NCBI GenBank assembly: GCA_965198565.1
Contig: OZ240665.1
Coordinates: forward strand, 1,116,001-1,180,000
Origin: LMUY01 sp965198565
GTDB taxonomy: Bacteria > Pseudomonadota > Alphaproteobacteria > Acetobacterales > Acetobacteraceae
Direction of reading: 5' to 3'
DNA length: 64,000 nt
Positions 25,023 through 34,208 of the stretch are shown piece after piece. How positions within the stretch are numbered: position 1 is the first letter of the stretch; every line of letters begins with the position of its first letter. The notes beneath the pieces were generated by a model. The model was not told where the DNA came from and ran no database searches. It was given only the letters and a program-made list of their open reading frames with translations. The translations under genes were made by a program, and so were the position numbers.

Positions 25023-25831
25023 GCCCCGGCCTCTCCCGTCATGCAGATGGCGCCGCTGGCGTCGCGGGTGCGCAGCCGCAAGCCGGTCTCTGTCGACCAG
25101 GCTTCCACCTGCAGCGGGCTGCCGGCGAAGGCGGGGCGGCGGCCGCGGAAGCTGAACCGGCCGAGCGGGCCCAACTCGGCCGCCAACGCTGCCATCCAGG
25201 TCGCCTGCAAGGGGCCGTGCACGACCAGGCCGGGATAGCCCTCCTCGCTGCGAACATAGTCCGCATCGTAGTGGATGCGGTGGCCATTGCCGGTCAGCGC
25301 GGAGTAGCGGAACAGCAGCACCGGGTCGGGGCGCACTTCGCGGGCGGCGGCCAGGGCGATTGGCGGGGCCGGCTCGCCGGGCTTGACGGCCTCACCCTCG
25401 GTGCCGCGATAGACCAGGTCCTGCTCCTCGTGGACGGCGAGGCCGGATTGGCCGGAAATCTCGTGGCTGATGGTGACGAACACCAGCCGGCCGGTGGTGC
25501 CCGCTTTCTCTTCGACGGAGAGGATGGTGCTGGTTCGGCTCACCGCCTCGCCAAGGTGCAGCGGCGCGACGAACCGAATGCGGCCGCCGGCCCACATGCG
25601 GCGCGGCAGGTCGTGCAGCGGCGGGAGAAAGCCGCCTCGGCGTGGATGGCCATCGGGGCCGAGCTCGCTGGCGGGCGCCCATTCGGCGAACAGCGCCCAG
25701 TGCCAGAGCGGCGGCAGTGTGTCCTGCGGCTGCGGCACGTCGAGCGTCGCCGCGAGCCCGCGTACGAGGTGGGGCCAAACCTGGTCGGTCCGCGTCTCGG
25801 ACCGGCCGACGTAATCGCTGTGCTGGGTCAT
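25019..25831 (-). CDS. MaoC/HTD2-like acyl dehydratase (FAS1-type)
   Basis: This 270-residue double-hotdog protein resembles HTD2/mesaconyl-C4-CoA hydratase relatives. The N-terminal half has WHWALFAEWAPASELGPDGHP and GGRIRFVAPLHLGEAVSR. The C-terminal half has the hydratase motif RYSALTGNGHRIHYDADYV with the conserved Asp/His, followed by EGYPGLVVHGPLQATWM. It probably hydrates or dehydrates an acyl-CoA; the chain is not known. Its ends overlap both neighbours by 4 nt (SGNH esterase before, MBL hydrolase after), indicating a tightly coupled three-gene unit. Confidence 0.85.
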   Translation of the reverse strand: MTQHSDYVGRSETRTDQVWPHLVRGLAATLDVPQPQDTLPPLWHWALFAEWAPASELGPDGHPRRGGFLPPLHDLPRRMWAGGRIRFVAPLHLGEAVSRTSTILSVEEKAGTTGRLVFVTISHEISGQSGLAVHEEQDLVYRGTEGEAVKPGEPAPPIALAAAREVRPDPVLLFRYSALTGNGHRIHYDADYVRSEEGYPGLVVHGPLQATWMAALAAELGPLGRFSFRGRRPAFAGSPLQVEAWSTETGLRLRTRDASGAICMTGEAGA

Positions 25832-27246
25832 TGGGTCACTGCCGGCGCGGCGGCGGGCAGGTCGGTCGTGTCCGGCGGCGCGGCGGGCCGGGGACGTGGG
25901 CGTGGGCGCGGCGGCGGCGGCACCAGGGCGCGCAGGTCGACCGCGTCACCCATCGCGAGATAGCCGGCGCGGTTTGGGTGCAGCTTGTCGCCGGGGCCGC
26001 TGCTAGTCGAATTCGGCACGAACTCGGCACGCAGTTCGCCGGTCTGCGGGTCGACGGTGGCGGCGTCGAAGTCGATCACCGCGTCGTAGAAGCCGGGCTT
26101 GCTCAGCAAATCGTTGAGCTGGTGCCGGCGTGCGTCCGTGCTCGCGGTGCCGTAGCCCGGATAGGGGCTGCCGCGGGCGCTGGTGAGCGTGCCGCCGAGC
26201 ACTTTGACGCCTTTGAACTTGCCCCGGATGCGGCTCACCAGGGCCTGCATGCCATCGGCCACCGCATTCGGGTTGGCATTGGCAGCCAGATCGTTGATAC
26301 CTTCAAAGATCACCACGTCCGTCACGCCCGAGAGCGCAAGGACGTCCCGGTCGAGACGGGCAGCGGCAGACGGCCCGCCCTCGAACGGCTTGGACGGACT
26401 ATACTCGGCAGGGCTTAACACTTCGTTGCCGCCGATGCCTTCGTTGACCACGGCCACGTGCTGCCCATCGGCGTGCAGGCGGCGGGAAAGCACGTCCGTC
26501 CAGCGGTCGTCGCCGTTAAGGGTCGAGTCATTTCCGTCGGTGATACTATCGCCCAGGCAGACGATGACGTGCGTGTCGTAGGGTGTCGCCGCGTCGGCGG
26601 CGTCGAGGAAGAACCAGGAGGTGGTGCTGTAGGGATAAGGGCTGTCGTCCTCCAGGTCGCCGATGGCGCCGGCGCCCGGGGCGGTCAGGTAGGAGGTGGT
26701 CAGCGCTTCGGCGTGCCAGGTCATGGGCCCGCTGTCGCCGGGCACATGGAAGGTCACGGCGAGCTTGCGCCCGGCGAGGTCGGGAGACGCCGGGTCGTGC
26801 ACATAGGGCAGCAACACTGCGTCGGACCAAACCTGCGCGCCCGGCGGCACAGTCACGCTCGGCTTGCCCGCGAACAGGAGCGGCCGGTTGGTGCCCGGAA
26901 CGACGGTGGCGCCGCTCATCTGCAGGCCGACGAAGGCGGTGTCGAACGTCACGGGCTGGCGTCCGAACGCGTTGGAAAAACGGAACCGCATCTGCCGGCC
27001 GAACATGTCCGGCTTGATGATGAGCCGGAAGGTCTGGTCGTGTGACCCGGCGTCCGCATGCGGGAAGGCGAAGTCGAGCGAGGGTTCGGCAGCCGGATTG
27101 CCCACGGGATACGGCCCTTGGTCCGCCCCCGCCCACACGGTGCCCCAATGCTCGGCGCGCGCCGAGCCGCCGAGCAGTATCGACAGGATGCAGCCAACCG
27201 CGGCTAGGTTTGGTCGATAGGTCAAGGCTTGCTGTTCCCGCGGCAT
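25828..27246 (-). CDS. Secreted SGNH/GDSL-family esterase
   Basis: This protein of about 472 residues starts with a signal peptide (LAAVGCILSILLGGSARA) and then EHWGTVWAGADQGP, typical of secreted GDSL esterases with an N-terminal beta-sandwich. Catalytic blocks are visible: Ser in CLGDSITDGNDST, Gly in EGIGGNEVL, Asn in FEGINDLAAN, and Asp/His in GDKLHPNRAGY. The C terminus is proline/arginine-rich (PPPPRPRPRPRPAAPP). Family members deacetylate sugars or cleave esters in the envelope. The frame is open to a GTG at 27270; ATG 27246 is chosen because it fits the signal peptide, though no ribosome site is clear. Confidence 0.88.
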   Translation of the reverse strand: MPREQQALTYRPNLAAVGCILSILLGGSARAEHWGTVWAGADQGPYPVGNPAAEPSLDFAFPHADAGSHDQTFRLIIKPDMFGRQMRFRFSNAFGRQPVTFDTAFVGLQMSGATVVPGTNRPLLFAGKPSVTVPPGAQVWSDAVLLPYVHDPASPDLAGRKLAVTFHVPGDSGPMTWHAEALTTSYLTAPGAGAIGDLEDDSPYPYSTTSWFFLDAADAATPYDTHVIVCLGDSITDGNDSTLNGDDRWTDVLSRRLHADGQHVAVVNEGIGGNEVLSPAEYSPSKPFEGGPSAAARLDRDVLALSGVTDVVIFEGINDLAANANPNAVADGMQALVSRIRGKFKGVKVLGGTLTSARGSPYPGYGTASTDARRHQLNDLLSKPGFYDAVIDFDAATVDPQTGELRAEFVPNSTSSGPGDKLHPNRAGYLAMGDAVDLRALVPPPPRPRPRPRPAAPPDTTDLPAAAPAVTQ

Positions 27247-27483
27247 GGCAGTCGTGGCGCAGAGTGTCACTGCTCACCGCGCGGCTCAAGCCAGCAGCTC
27301 CCGCTGACTGGCACAGCCATGCAGGCTGCGGCACCATCGTGGAGCTGCCGACACGCGTAATCGCCGCCAATTCGGTGCCGCCTCCGCGAGCGTGCAGCCT
27401 ATGCGGTTTCGTGCCGCAAGCCGACGGGGCCGTGCTCGAGCCGGCTTGGACCACAACCTATCAGAGCCGCGACCACGGCTACA

Positions 27484-28407
27484 TTAGCTTGAGACGGTCA
27501 CGCTTCCGGCAGCCATTCCAACCAACTCACGATAGGCAGCGTCGATCTTCCGGGTCGTCGGTCCGGGAACCGCGGTCAACTTCCGACCATCGATCGAGCG
27601 CACCGCCAGTATCCCCGGCGCTGTGCCGGTGACGAACGCTTCATCGGCTGCCATGACATGCATCATAGAGAAGTTGCCTAGTTTCAGCGGGATGCCTTCG
27701 GCCTCACAGAGCTCAATGACCGTCTCGCGGGTGATCCCATTGAAGCAACTTTCGCCATTCGAGGTCATTACCAGGCCGCCTGCAACAAAAAAGAAGTTGG
27801 TCGAGTTGCAGCTCGCCACGTGGCCGTTAGCGTCCAGCATCAAGGCCTCGTCAGCCCCGTTATTGTAGGCCTGTTGCAAAGCGAGGATGTATGGCATCCG
27901 ACTGTGCGTATTCAATCGCATATCGAATTGATCCGGGCGCGTCGCGCGATACGTCGACGTCATCAGTGCCAGCCCAGTAGCGGCCAGCGTGGGAGGGGGA
28001 ACCTTGTGCTCCATGGTAATGACAACCGTGGCAGCACCGTCGACCATCCTAGGGTCGGCGCCCGGGGTCGTTTTCAGACCCCGCGTCACCATCAGCCGGG
28101 CATGCGCCCCGTCCTGCATGTCATTCGCCTGCCGCGTGGCCTCAAGCGCCGCCACGACGCCCTTGCGTCCTCCTGGTATGGGCAACTGTATCATCGCCGC
28201 CCCGGCAAAGAGCCGGTCCAGATGCTTCTCAAGCTGCAGCCAACGTCCGTGGACCAGGCGCAGACCCTCCCAAACTCCATCGCCAGCGATGTAACCGCCA
28301 TCGAACACCGAGACGGTTGCTTCTGATCGCGGCCGCAGGTGCCCGTTGACCCACACGAGCACCGTGGCGTTGCGTGGGTCCGCAACCAGGTCTTGTGTGC
28401 CGGCCAT
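27484..28407 (-). CDS. Class IV PLP aminotransferase-like protein lacking the usual lysine
   Basis: This 307-residue protein has the D-amino-acid/branched-chain aminotransferase fold: VWVNGHLRPRSEATVSVFDGGYIAGDGVWEGLRL, ADEALMLDANGHVASCNSTNFFFV and GITRETVIELCEAEGI. In typical members the PLP lysine lies in a segment like IKSLNYL. The matching stretch here is MRLNTHSRMPYILALQQA, with asparagine at that place and no lysine nearby. It may use another residue, have a different chemistry, or be inactive. ATG 28407 shares a base with the stop of the solute-binding gene (TGATG). The 213-bp spacer 27271-27483 holds nothing I recognise. Confidence 0.83.
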   Translation of the reverse strand: MAGTQDLVADPRNATVLVWVNGHLRPRSEATVSVFDGGYIAGDGVWEGLRLVHGRWLQLEKHLDRLFAGAAMIQLPIPGGRKGVVAALEATRQANDMQDGAHARLMVTRGLKTTPGADPRMVDGAATVVITMEHKVPPPTLAATGLALMTSTYRATRPDQFDMRLNTHSRMPYILALQQAYNNGADEALMLDANGHVASCNSTNFFFVAGGLVMTSNGESCFNGITRETVIELCEAEGIPLKLGNFSMMHVMAADEAFVTGTAPGILAVRSIDGRKLTAVPGPTTRKIDAAYRELVGMAAGSVTVSS

Positions 28408-29255
28408 CAACCGCGCTCCAGGCTTTCCTTGGTGATACCCGGAATCATCGTCGGGTCGATGCCACGCGAGACCAGGTAGGTCCGGTACATGTCGTCAATG
28501 GTTCCATTCTCGTAGTAGAACGTCATTACGGTCGTGAGATAGTCCCGCCAGGTCTTGTCGGTCTCACGCCGGATGCCCACTCCGGCAACGGAGGTCACCG
28601 CAGGCTTCGGCACGATAACTGTTCCCTGGCCGCTACGCAGTCGGAACGCAATCAGCGCCGGATGGTAGAGCACCAGCAGCTTGGAGTGACCCGACTGGTA
28701 ATAGAGGATTGCCTCGTCATTCGTCTTCAAACGGGTAATGACGGCCTTCTTCATGTGAGCGGTCAACCAGCGATCCATCGAGGTCCCGATCGGCACCGCG
28801 ATCGACGTCTGCGGCGTGTCCAGCTCCAGCCAGCTTTGTGGCCCGGCCGCGTCCTTCGTCATGTATGCCAATGCGTAATACAGCATCGGTGCGAACGGGA
28901 AGTCGATCGCCAGCGCGCGAGCCGGTGTCGGGTCAAGGACGAACATGATATCGAATTGATCGGCTTGCAGCGCCGCCGGAGCGTTGCCAAAGGTCGTCTC
29001 GAAAAACGATGCCGTGCAGCCCATGTCGCTGGCGATCCGGTCGCCCAGTATGGCTCCCACGCCGGTCCATGTGCCGGTCAAGAGGTCCTTCGCGTACCAT
29101 GGCTCAGCCTGTTGAACGCCAACACGAAGCACCTTTCGCGACCGGATCGCCTCCCAACCGGAGCTGGCTGCTTCGGCCGACGCCCCCTTGGGCGTCGCGG
29201 CGGCAGCCGCGACCAGCAATCCCAGGAGTCGGAAGTCTCGCCGTCCCAGCGTCAT
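28407..29255 (-). CDS. Periplasmic amino-acid-type solute-binding protein
   Basis: This 282-residue protein of the SBP family 3 type has an N-terminal export signal with RRDF (GRRDFRLLGLLVAAAAATPKGASA). The binding-protein core begins KVLRVGVQQAEPWYAKD and runs through GTWTGVGAILGDRIA and FDIMFVLDPTPARALAIDF. ATG 29255 is preceded by AGGGGATCGAGC. No permease or ATPase gene is adjacent; instead the next gene is the class IV aminotransferase, coupled by TGATG. This suggests uptake or sensing of an amino compound linked to its conversion, but that is inference. The 254-bp spacer to cheW has no visible gene. Confidence 0.85.
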   Translation of the reverse strand: MTLGRRDFRLLGLLVAAAAATPKGASAEAASSGWEAIRSRKVLRVGVQQAEPWYAKDLLTGTWTGVGAILGDRIASDMGCTASFFETTFGNAPAALQADQFDIMFVLDPTPARALAIDFPFAPMLYYALAYMTKDAAGPQSWLELDTPQTSIAVPIGTSMDRWLTAHMKKAVITRLKTNDEAILYYQSGHSKLLVLYHPALIAFRLRSGQGTVIVPKPAVTSVAGVGIRRETDKTWRDYLTTVMTFYYENGTIDDMYRTYLVSRGIDPTMIPGITKESLERG

Positions 29256-29509
29256 GCTCGATCCCCTATCGTGAGCCTCATGGTGAGACGACACGATCAA
29301 CTCCGTCAACGACCCGTCGTCCGCTGAGCCGCACGCTGCCGCAAGCCCAGGTCAGCTTACTACGGGGCCAATCTCCCTTGCAGACGGCACTTGTAGGCGG
29401 AGCCGCGGCTCACAGGCGGGCTGCAACGGGAGTGAACGGGCGCCATCAAATCGTTTGTGACGAGAAGCGGACGATTGCTCGGGCTTGGCCGCGGGCTATG
29501 GATTTGACG

Positions 29510-29974
29510 CTACGCCGCCAGCGCCACCACACCGTCCAACAGGAGCTGGTTGGTGCGCAGCAGGCTCACCATCCGGTTTTCCACCGTGAGCAGGCCCTGC
29601 ACGTAGTTCCGCGTGCGCCCAGAGGCGACCGGGGGCACCGGCTGAATCATGTCGTCCTTCGCCGTGATGATGTCCGACACGGCGTTCACCAGCAGACCCG
29701 CCACCTCGGTGCCGACATGCACCACGATAATCACGTGCTGCGGCCCAGGCTCGGAAATCTCCAGACCCAGCCGTTCGTTCAGGTCAATCACCGGGATGGC
29801 GACACCGCGCAGATTCACCACGCCGCGGATGAACGAAGGCGCGTGCGGCAGCGGCGTCGTCGGCGTCCAGCCGCGGATTTCGCGGACAGACATGATGTCG
29901 ATACAGAACTCCTGGTCACCCACTCGGAAGGAGAGAAGCTCGTATTCGCGATCCTGACCGGAAGAGATTGCCAT
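29510..29974 (-). CDS. cheW: CheW chemotaxis coupling protein
   Basis: This 154-residue CheW links chemoreceptors to the CheA kinase. It has EYELLSFRVGDQEFCIDIMSVREIRGW, PHAPSFIRGVVNLRGVAIPVIDLNERLGL (the hallmark NLRGxxxPVxDL), and VAGLLVNAVSDIITAKDDMIQPVPP. ATG 29974 (MAISSGQDREYELLSF) was preferred to the upstream frame opening at 30022. No other chemotaxis gene is nearby, so it is an orphan copy here. Confidence 0.95.
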   Translation of the reverse strand: MAISSGQDREYELLSFRVGDQEFCIDIMSVREIRGWTPTTPLPHAPSFIRGVVNLRGVAIPVIDLNERLGLEISEPGPQHVIIVVHVGTEVAGLLVNAVSDIITAKDDMIQPVPPVASGRTRNYVQGLLTVENRMVSLLRTNQLLLDGVVALAA

Positions 29975-30049
29975 GGGAGTATGTCCTGGTTGACGCCAAC
30001 GAGGATCGCACAGAGTCGTCACTGAAATGCTAACGCGCGCGCATGTCGG

Positions 30050-32824
30050 TCAGCCAAACGCACCGACTTCGTGGCTGATCGCCGTGCCGATCTCCCGCAC
30101 GGTGGCGAACAAGCGGCGGATCGGCTCGAAGATCTCGGCGTGCTCGCGGCCGTAGGATACGGCGTTGCGGCGGCCCGGCGGCTCGGCATAGTCGCGCGCC
30201 GCCGCCGGGTCAGGCCGGTTCGGGAAAATATCCGCAACAAACGCCAGGCAGGCCGGCACGTCCAGCCGCAGCAGCCTATCCTCCAGCGCCGCGCGGGTCA
30301 GCCCGTGGCGCGGCGAGAACTCCGGGATCGCCGTGCCCAGCAGCCAAATGCGCTGGATCGCCGCGATCCGCAGCGCGTGCAGCAGCACCTCCGAGACGCC
30401 CATCCGCGGCCGGCCCGGCCACACGCCGGCCAACGCCAGATAGTCCATCTGGATGCGCAGGGACATTGCGGTGATGGGCTGCCACAGCCCCAGCCGATCC
30501 AGCGCGCGCGCCACGCTCATCAGCGCCTCGGCGCGCCCTGGGATGGTGGCGTGGGGCACCCGATCCAGCCAGGCGCCGGGGTCCACCAGCCCCACCACGG
30601 CACGCAGCACGTCCAGGTCGGAATGGGCCAGCGCGTGGGCGGCGAAATCGATGGCGCGGCGGAAGCGCGGGCTGGCCTCGCGCAGGGGGCCGAACGTCTC
30701 CGGGTGGCGCGACGCCGCCGCGCCTAGGCCTTGCAGCGTGTTGGCGCACCAGCCGAGTTGCTGCAGGATGGCGTTGTTCGGGATCGCCCGCAGCTCGCTT
30801 GGGTGGCGGATCGTGGCCGGGCCGCCGCTGTCGGACTGGCGGGCCGAGGGGCGCGAGCCGGTCGGGTCGAGCAGCGCCGGGCCGAACGCGCCGAGCAGGG
30901 CGGCGTAGCCCGGATCCTCCACCAGGTCGTGCATGCCGCGGTCGATCGAGGTGAAGAAGTCGGCGGCGAAGTCGGGCTCGGCGTAGATCGGGTCCTCGCC
31001 CGCGGGCAGGGCGGCGAAGGCGTGCTCGGCGATGCGCGCCACGGTGGCCTCGGCCAGCGCCGCGGTGCCGAAGAAGAGGTAGCCGTCGCCGCCCTGGAAC
31101 GCGCTCTCCTCCCGCGTCGGGATGCCGGCGGCGGCAAAGGCCTGGCGGCTGGCGGTGGGGGAAAGGTATTTCAGCCGGTCGGCGAGCGAGCCGGGATGCG
31201 CACCGCGGCCGATGCTCTCGCCATGGGTGTCGAACAGCACGACTTCCACGCCGTGCAGCCCATGCTTGGCCAGCAGGTCCGCCACTTTCAGCCGCAGCCG
31301 CTCTATATAGTAGGACGCCGCCAACTGGCCGACGTAGCGGCCGCTGTCGGAGTAGCCGAACTGCAGGCACATCCGCCCGGTGGCGCGCAGGTAGTCGCAC
31401 CAATGCGGCGAGCGCAGCGCCTCGGCGATGACCCGCGAGCCCTGCTGCAGCGCCTCGGCGGTCTCGAACAGCGGGCTGATCTCGATCTGCTTCTCGATGC
31501 CGAGCAGCCGCGCCAGCCACAGCGCAGTCAGCAAGGTGTAGCCGCTCTCGGTCTCGGCGATCAGGAAGCGGATCGGCGCGTCAGCGTCGATGTGCTTGAC
31601 GATCTGCGCCACCGCCATCATCAGCCGCATCGCGGAGGCCTGCTCGGCCATCAATGCGCCGAAATCGACCGGCTCCGGTTCGACCTGGTCGAGCGCGGCG
31701 CCGATGGCGGTGAGCAACACGCGGCGGCGGCTGGCGTCCGCGGGCGGGTCCGCCAGGCCAAGCCGGACGCGGGCGGCGTTGTGGAGCTGGCTCGAGTTCA
31801 GGCGCACATGGGTGTGGGCGAGGGAGAGCCCATGGCTCGCCAGGCCGGCCCGCGCCACGGCGAGCGGCATCGGGTCGGCGGCGGTGGCGATCTCCTCGTC
31901 CAGCAGCGCAAGCACGGGGGCGGTGGTGACCAAGGCCACCTCGCGCTGGCCCACTAGGGCGGCGGCGAAGGCGGCCACCGCGTCGGGCTCGGGGGCGGCG
32001 GGAGCGGCGGCCACTTGCGCGTCCACGGCGGCCAGCGCGGTGTCCAGCCGGGCGGCGGCCGGGCCCTCGCCGACGCAGCCGCGGATGCGCGCCAGTTGCA
32101 GCCGCTTCATCACCAGGCGCAGGCGCAGCGTGTCCCACCAGCCGATGTCGGTGCGGCCGTCCGTGTCGTAGCCGACCCAGGAGGCGAGGATCACCGGGCG
32201 GGGCGACAGCGTGCGCCAGCGGTCGGGCCAGGCCGCGGCGGCGGCGGCGAGCAGGGCGGCGGTGAGCTGGTCGATCGCGTCCCGCCCGCGGGTGATGGCG
32301 GCCACGGCCTGCTCGAATTCCTGCTCCAAGGTCGGCTTGCTGGGGCGGTGCGAGTCGAAGCGCGGCGGCGGCGCACCCGAGGCGGCGGCGGCGAGCGAGG
32401 CGGACACCTCCGGCGGCAGCGAGAACGTCGGGTGGGCGGTGAACACGGCGGCGAAGCGGGTGCGCTCCACCGCGCTGCGGAAGGTGCGGAACGGCACGGG
32501 GCTGTCCGCCGGGTCGGGGCGGACCAGGCGCGCCGCCACCGTCTGCAGCGCCGCGGCCGAGCCCTCGAGCCCGCCGACATAGGCCCGCAACCGGGCGGCG
32601 CGGGCGTCGAACGCATCGTCGCGCAGGCTGCGGACCACGGCGTCCAGTTCGTCGAGCGTGAGCGTGCCGGCGTCCATCCGGCGCAGCACCTGGAGTGCGA
32701 CCGACAGCACGGGGCTGCTGAACGGGTCGGCGCGGCTGCGGTCGCGCGCTTCCTGGACCAGCGCGACCAGCTCGCGAGCGAGGGCCGGCGGCGCCACAGC
32801 AGGGTCGGCCAGATTCTCGTGCAT
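30050..32824 (-). CDS. ppc: Phosphoenolpyruvate carboxylase, divergent form
   Basis: This 924-residue protein has the length and order of PEP carboxylase, which forms oxaloacetate from PEP and bicarbonate to refill the TCA cycle. The catalytic histidine is at 131 (VFTAHPTFSLPPE), PLFETAEALQQGS is present, and Arg540 in HGESIGRGAHPG fits the essential glycine-rich-loop arginine. Several signature residues differ: usual TAHPTE reads TAHPTF; usual SDSNKDGG reads SDSGRYVG (492-499), so Lys becomes Arg; FHGRGG reads FDTHGE. It may be a divergent but active clade. ATG 32824 faces the DUF445 gene across 100 bp. Confidence 0.85.
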   Translation of the reverse strand: MHENLADPAVAPPALARELVALVQEARDRSRADPFSSPVLSVALQVLRRMDAGTLTLDELDAVVRSLRDDAFDARAARLRAYVGGLEGSAAALQTVAARLVRPDPADSPVPFRTFRSAVERTRFAAVFTAHPTFSLPPEVSASLAAAASGAPPPRFDSHRPSKPTLEQEFEQAVAAITRGRDAIDQLTAALLAAAAAAWPDRWRTLSPRPVILASWVGYDTDGRTDIGWWDTLRLRLVMKRLQLARIRGCVGEGPAAARLDTALAAVDAQVAAAPAAPEPDAVAAFAAALVGQREVALVTTAPVLALLDEEIATAADPMPLAVARAGLASHGLSLAHTHVRLNSSQLHNAARVRLGLADPPADASRRRVLLTAIGAALDQVEPEPVDFGALMAEQASAMRLMMAVAQIVKHIDADAPIRFLIAETESGYTLLTALWLARLLGIEKQIEISPLFETAEALQQGSRVIAEALRSPHWCDYLRATGRMCLQFGYSDSGRYVGQLAASYYIERLRLKVADLLAKHGLHGVEVVLFDTHGESIGRGAHPGSLADRLKYLSPTASRQAFAAAGIPTREESAFQGGDGYLFFGTAALAEATVARIAEHAFAALPAGEDPIYAEPDFAADFFTSIDRGMHDLVEDPGYAALLGAFGPALLDPTGSRPSARQSDSGGPATIRHPSELRAIPNNAILQQLGWCANTLQGLGAAASRHPETFGPLREASPRFRRAIDFAAHALAHSDLDVLRAVVGLVDPGAWLDRVPHATIPGRAEALMSVARALDRLGLWQPITAMSLRIQMDYLALAGVWPGRPRMGVSEVLLHALRIAAIQRIWLLGTAIPEFSPRHGLTRAALEDRLLRLDVPACLAFVADIFPNRPDPAAARDYAEPPGRRNAVSYGREHAEIFEPIRRLFATVREIGTAISHEVGAFG

Positions 32825-32924
32825 GGCAGCACTGTGCGGCGCGGGATGCTGCCCTGCAAGAGCGGGTTCGTTCGCCCGGCGCAGCGTCGCCCGCAGCCCG
32901 GCGGCCTGTGCTACCACCCGGCGC

Positions 32925-34208
32925 ATGTCCCCCGATGGCACCTCTCTCGACCCCGACCGGCTGGCCCGGCGATCCCTCGCCCGCTACCGGGCGTTCGCCA
33001 CCTCGCTGCTGGTGGTGATGGCGGCCGTTACGTTGGGCAGCTACCTGTTGCCGCCGGGCTGGGGCGCGGAGGTGTTGCAGGCGGCGGCCAAGGCAGGCTT
33101 CGTCGGTGGCGTGGCGGACTGGTTCGCGGTCACCGCGCTGTTCCGCCACCCGCTCGGCCTGCCCATCCCGCACACGGCCATCATCCCGGCGCAGAAGGAG
33201 CGGCTGGGGCGGGCGCTCGGCCGCTTCGTCGCCAACCACGTGTTCACCGAGACCGAGCTGCGCAACACGATGAGCCGGATCGACCTGGCCGGCATCTTGC
33301 GCCGCTTCTTCGCCGACCCGGCCGCATCGCGCCCCGCGGCCGAGGCGATCGCCAGCATGCTGCCCCGCCTGCTCGCCAGCGTGGAGGACGGCCGGGCGCG
33401 GCGGCTGATGACCAAGCTAGCGCCGCGCATCCTGGGCGGCCGTGGCGCCAGCGCGGTGGTGGCGCGGGCGCTGCACGGCATGCTCGAGAGCGGGCGGCAT
33501 CAGGAGGTGCTGTCGTTCATCCTGACCCAGTTCCGCGGCCTGCTCGCCGCCAAGGAGGACCAGCTCCGCGCCGTGATCGCCGAGCGGGTGCGCGAGCAAG
33601 GCGGCCTGCTGGTCGGCTGGGCCTTGGGCGCGCAAGTGGCCCGGCGCGTGCTCACGACGCTGAACACCGAGCTGGACAAGGTGGGCCCAGACGGCTCGGA
33701 CCTGCGCGACGCGTTCGATGTGTGGATGCGCGCCGAGATCGGCCGCATGGAGACCGACCCCGAGCGTGCGGCGGAGATCGGCCGCGCCATCCGCCAAGTG
33801 GTGGCGCACGAGACGGTGCAGGCCTGGCTGTGGGACATCTGGGCCCGCCTGCGGATCGCGCTGGAGGCGGACGCTGGCAAGCCGGGCGGCCACGCCGTCG
33901 CCCTGATCGAGAGCACGTTGCGGAACTTCGGCACCCTGCTGGAGAACGACCCGGCGGCCGCCGCCCGGCTGCAGCGCGCCGCGGAGGGCGTCGTCGCCGG
34001 CCTGCTGCCGTCGGCTCAGGCGACCCTGGCCGGGTTCATCGGCGACGTGATCGCCAAGTGGGATTCGGCGACGATCGTGGACCGGCTGGAGCTGCGGGTG
34101 GGACGGGATCTGCAGTATGTGCGGGTGAACGGGACTGTGGTGGGGTTTCTGGTGGGCGGGGCGGTTTATGCGGTGCTGAAGGCGCTGTTTGGGACGGTGA
34201 GTTTTTGA
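32925..34208 (+). CDS. DUF445 family membrane-associated protein
   Basis: This 427-residue protein has one N-terminal hydrophobic segment (FATSLLVVMAAVTLGSYLLP), the DUF445 hallmark GFVGGVADWFAVTALFRHPLGLPIPHTAIIPAQKERLG, long helical regions with many charged residues, and a C-terminal hydrophobic segment (VVGFLVGGAVYAVLKALF). It probably sits in the inner membrane with a helical domain. Function is unknown. ATG 32925 gives MSPDGTSLDPDRLARRSLARYRAFATSLL, the usual lead. Spacer 34209-34370 holds no recognisable gene. Confidence 0.88.
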   Translation: MSPDGTSLDPDRLARRSLARYRAFATSLLVVMAAVTLGSYLLPPGWGAEVLQAAAKAGFVGGVADWFAVTALFRHPLGLPIPHTAIIPAQKERLGRALGRFVANHVFTETELRNTMSRIDLAGILRRFFADPAASRPAAEAIASMLPRLLASVEDGRARRLMTKLAPRILGGRGASAVVARALHGMLESGRHQEVLSFILTQFRGLLAAKEDQLRAVIAERVREQGGLLVGWALGAQVARRVLTTLNTELDKVGPDGSDLRDAFDVWMRAEIGRMETDPERAAEIGRAIRQVVAHETVQAWLWDIWARLRIALEADAGKPGGHAVALIESTLRNFGTLLENDPAAAARLQRAAEGVVAGLLPSAQATLAGFIGDVIAKWDSATIVDRLELRVGRDLQYVRVNGTVVGFLVGGAVYAVLKALFGTVSF

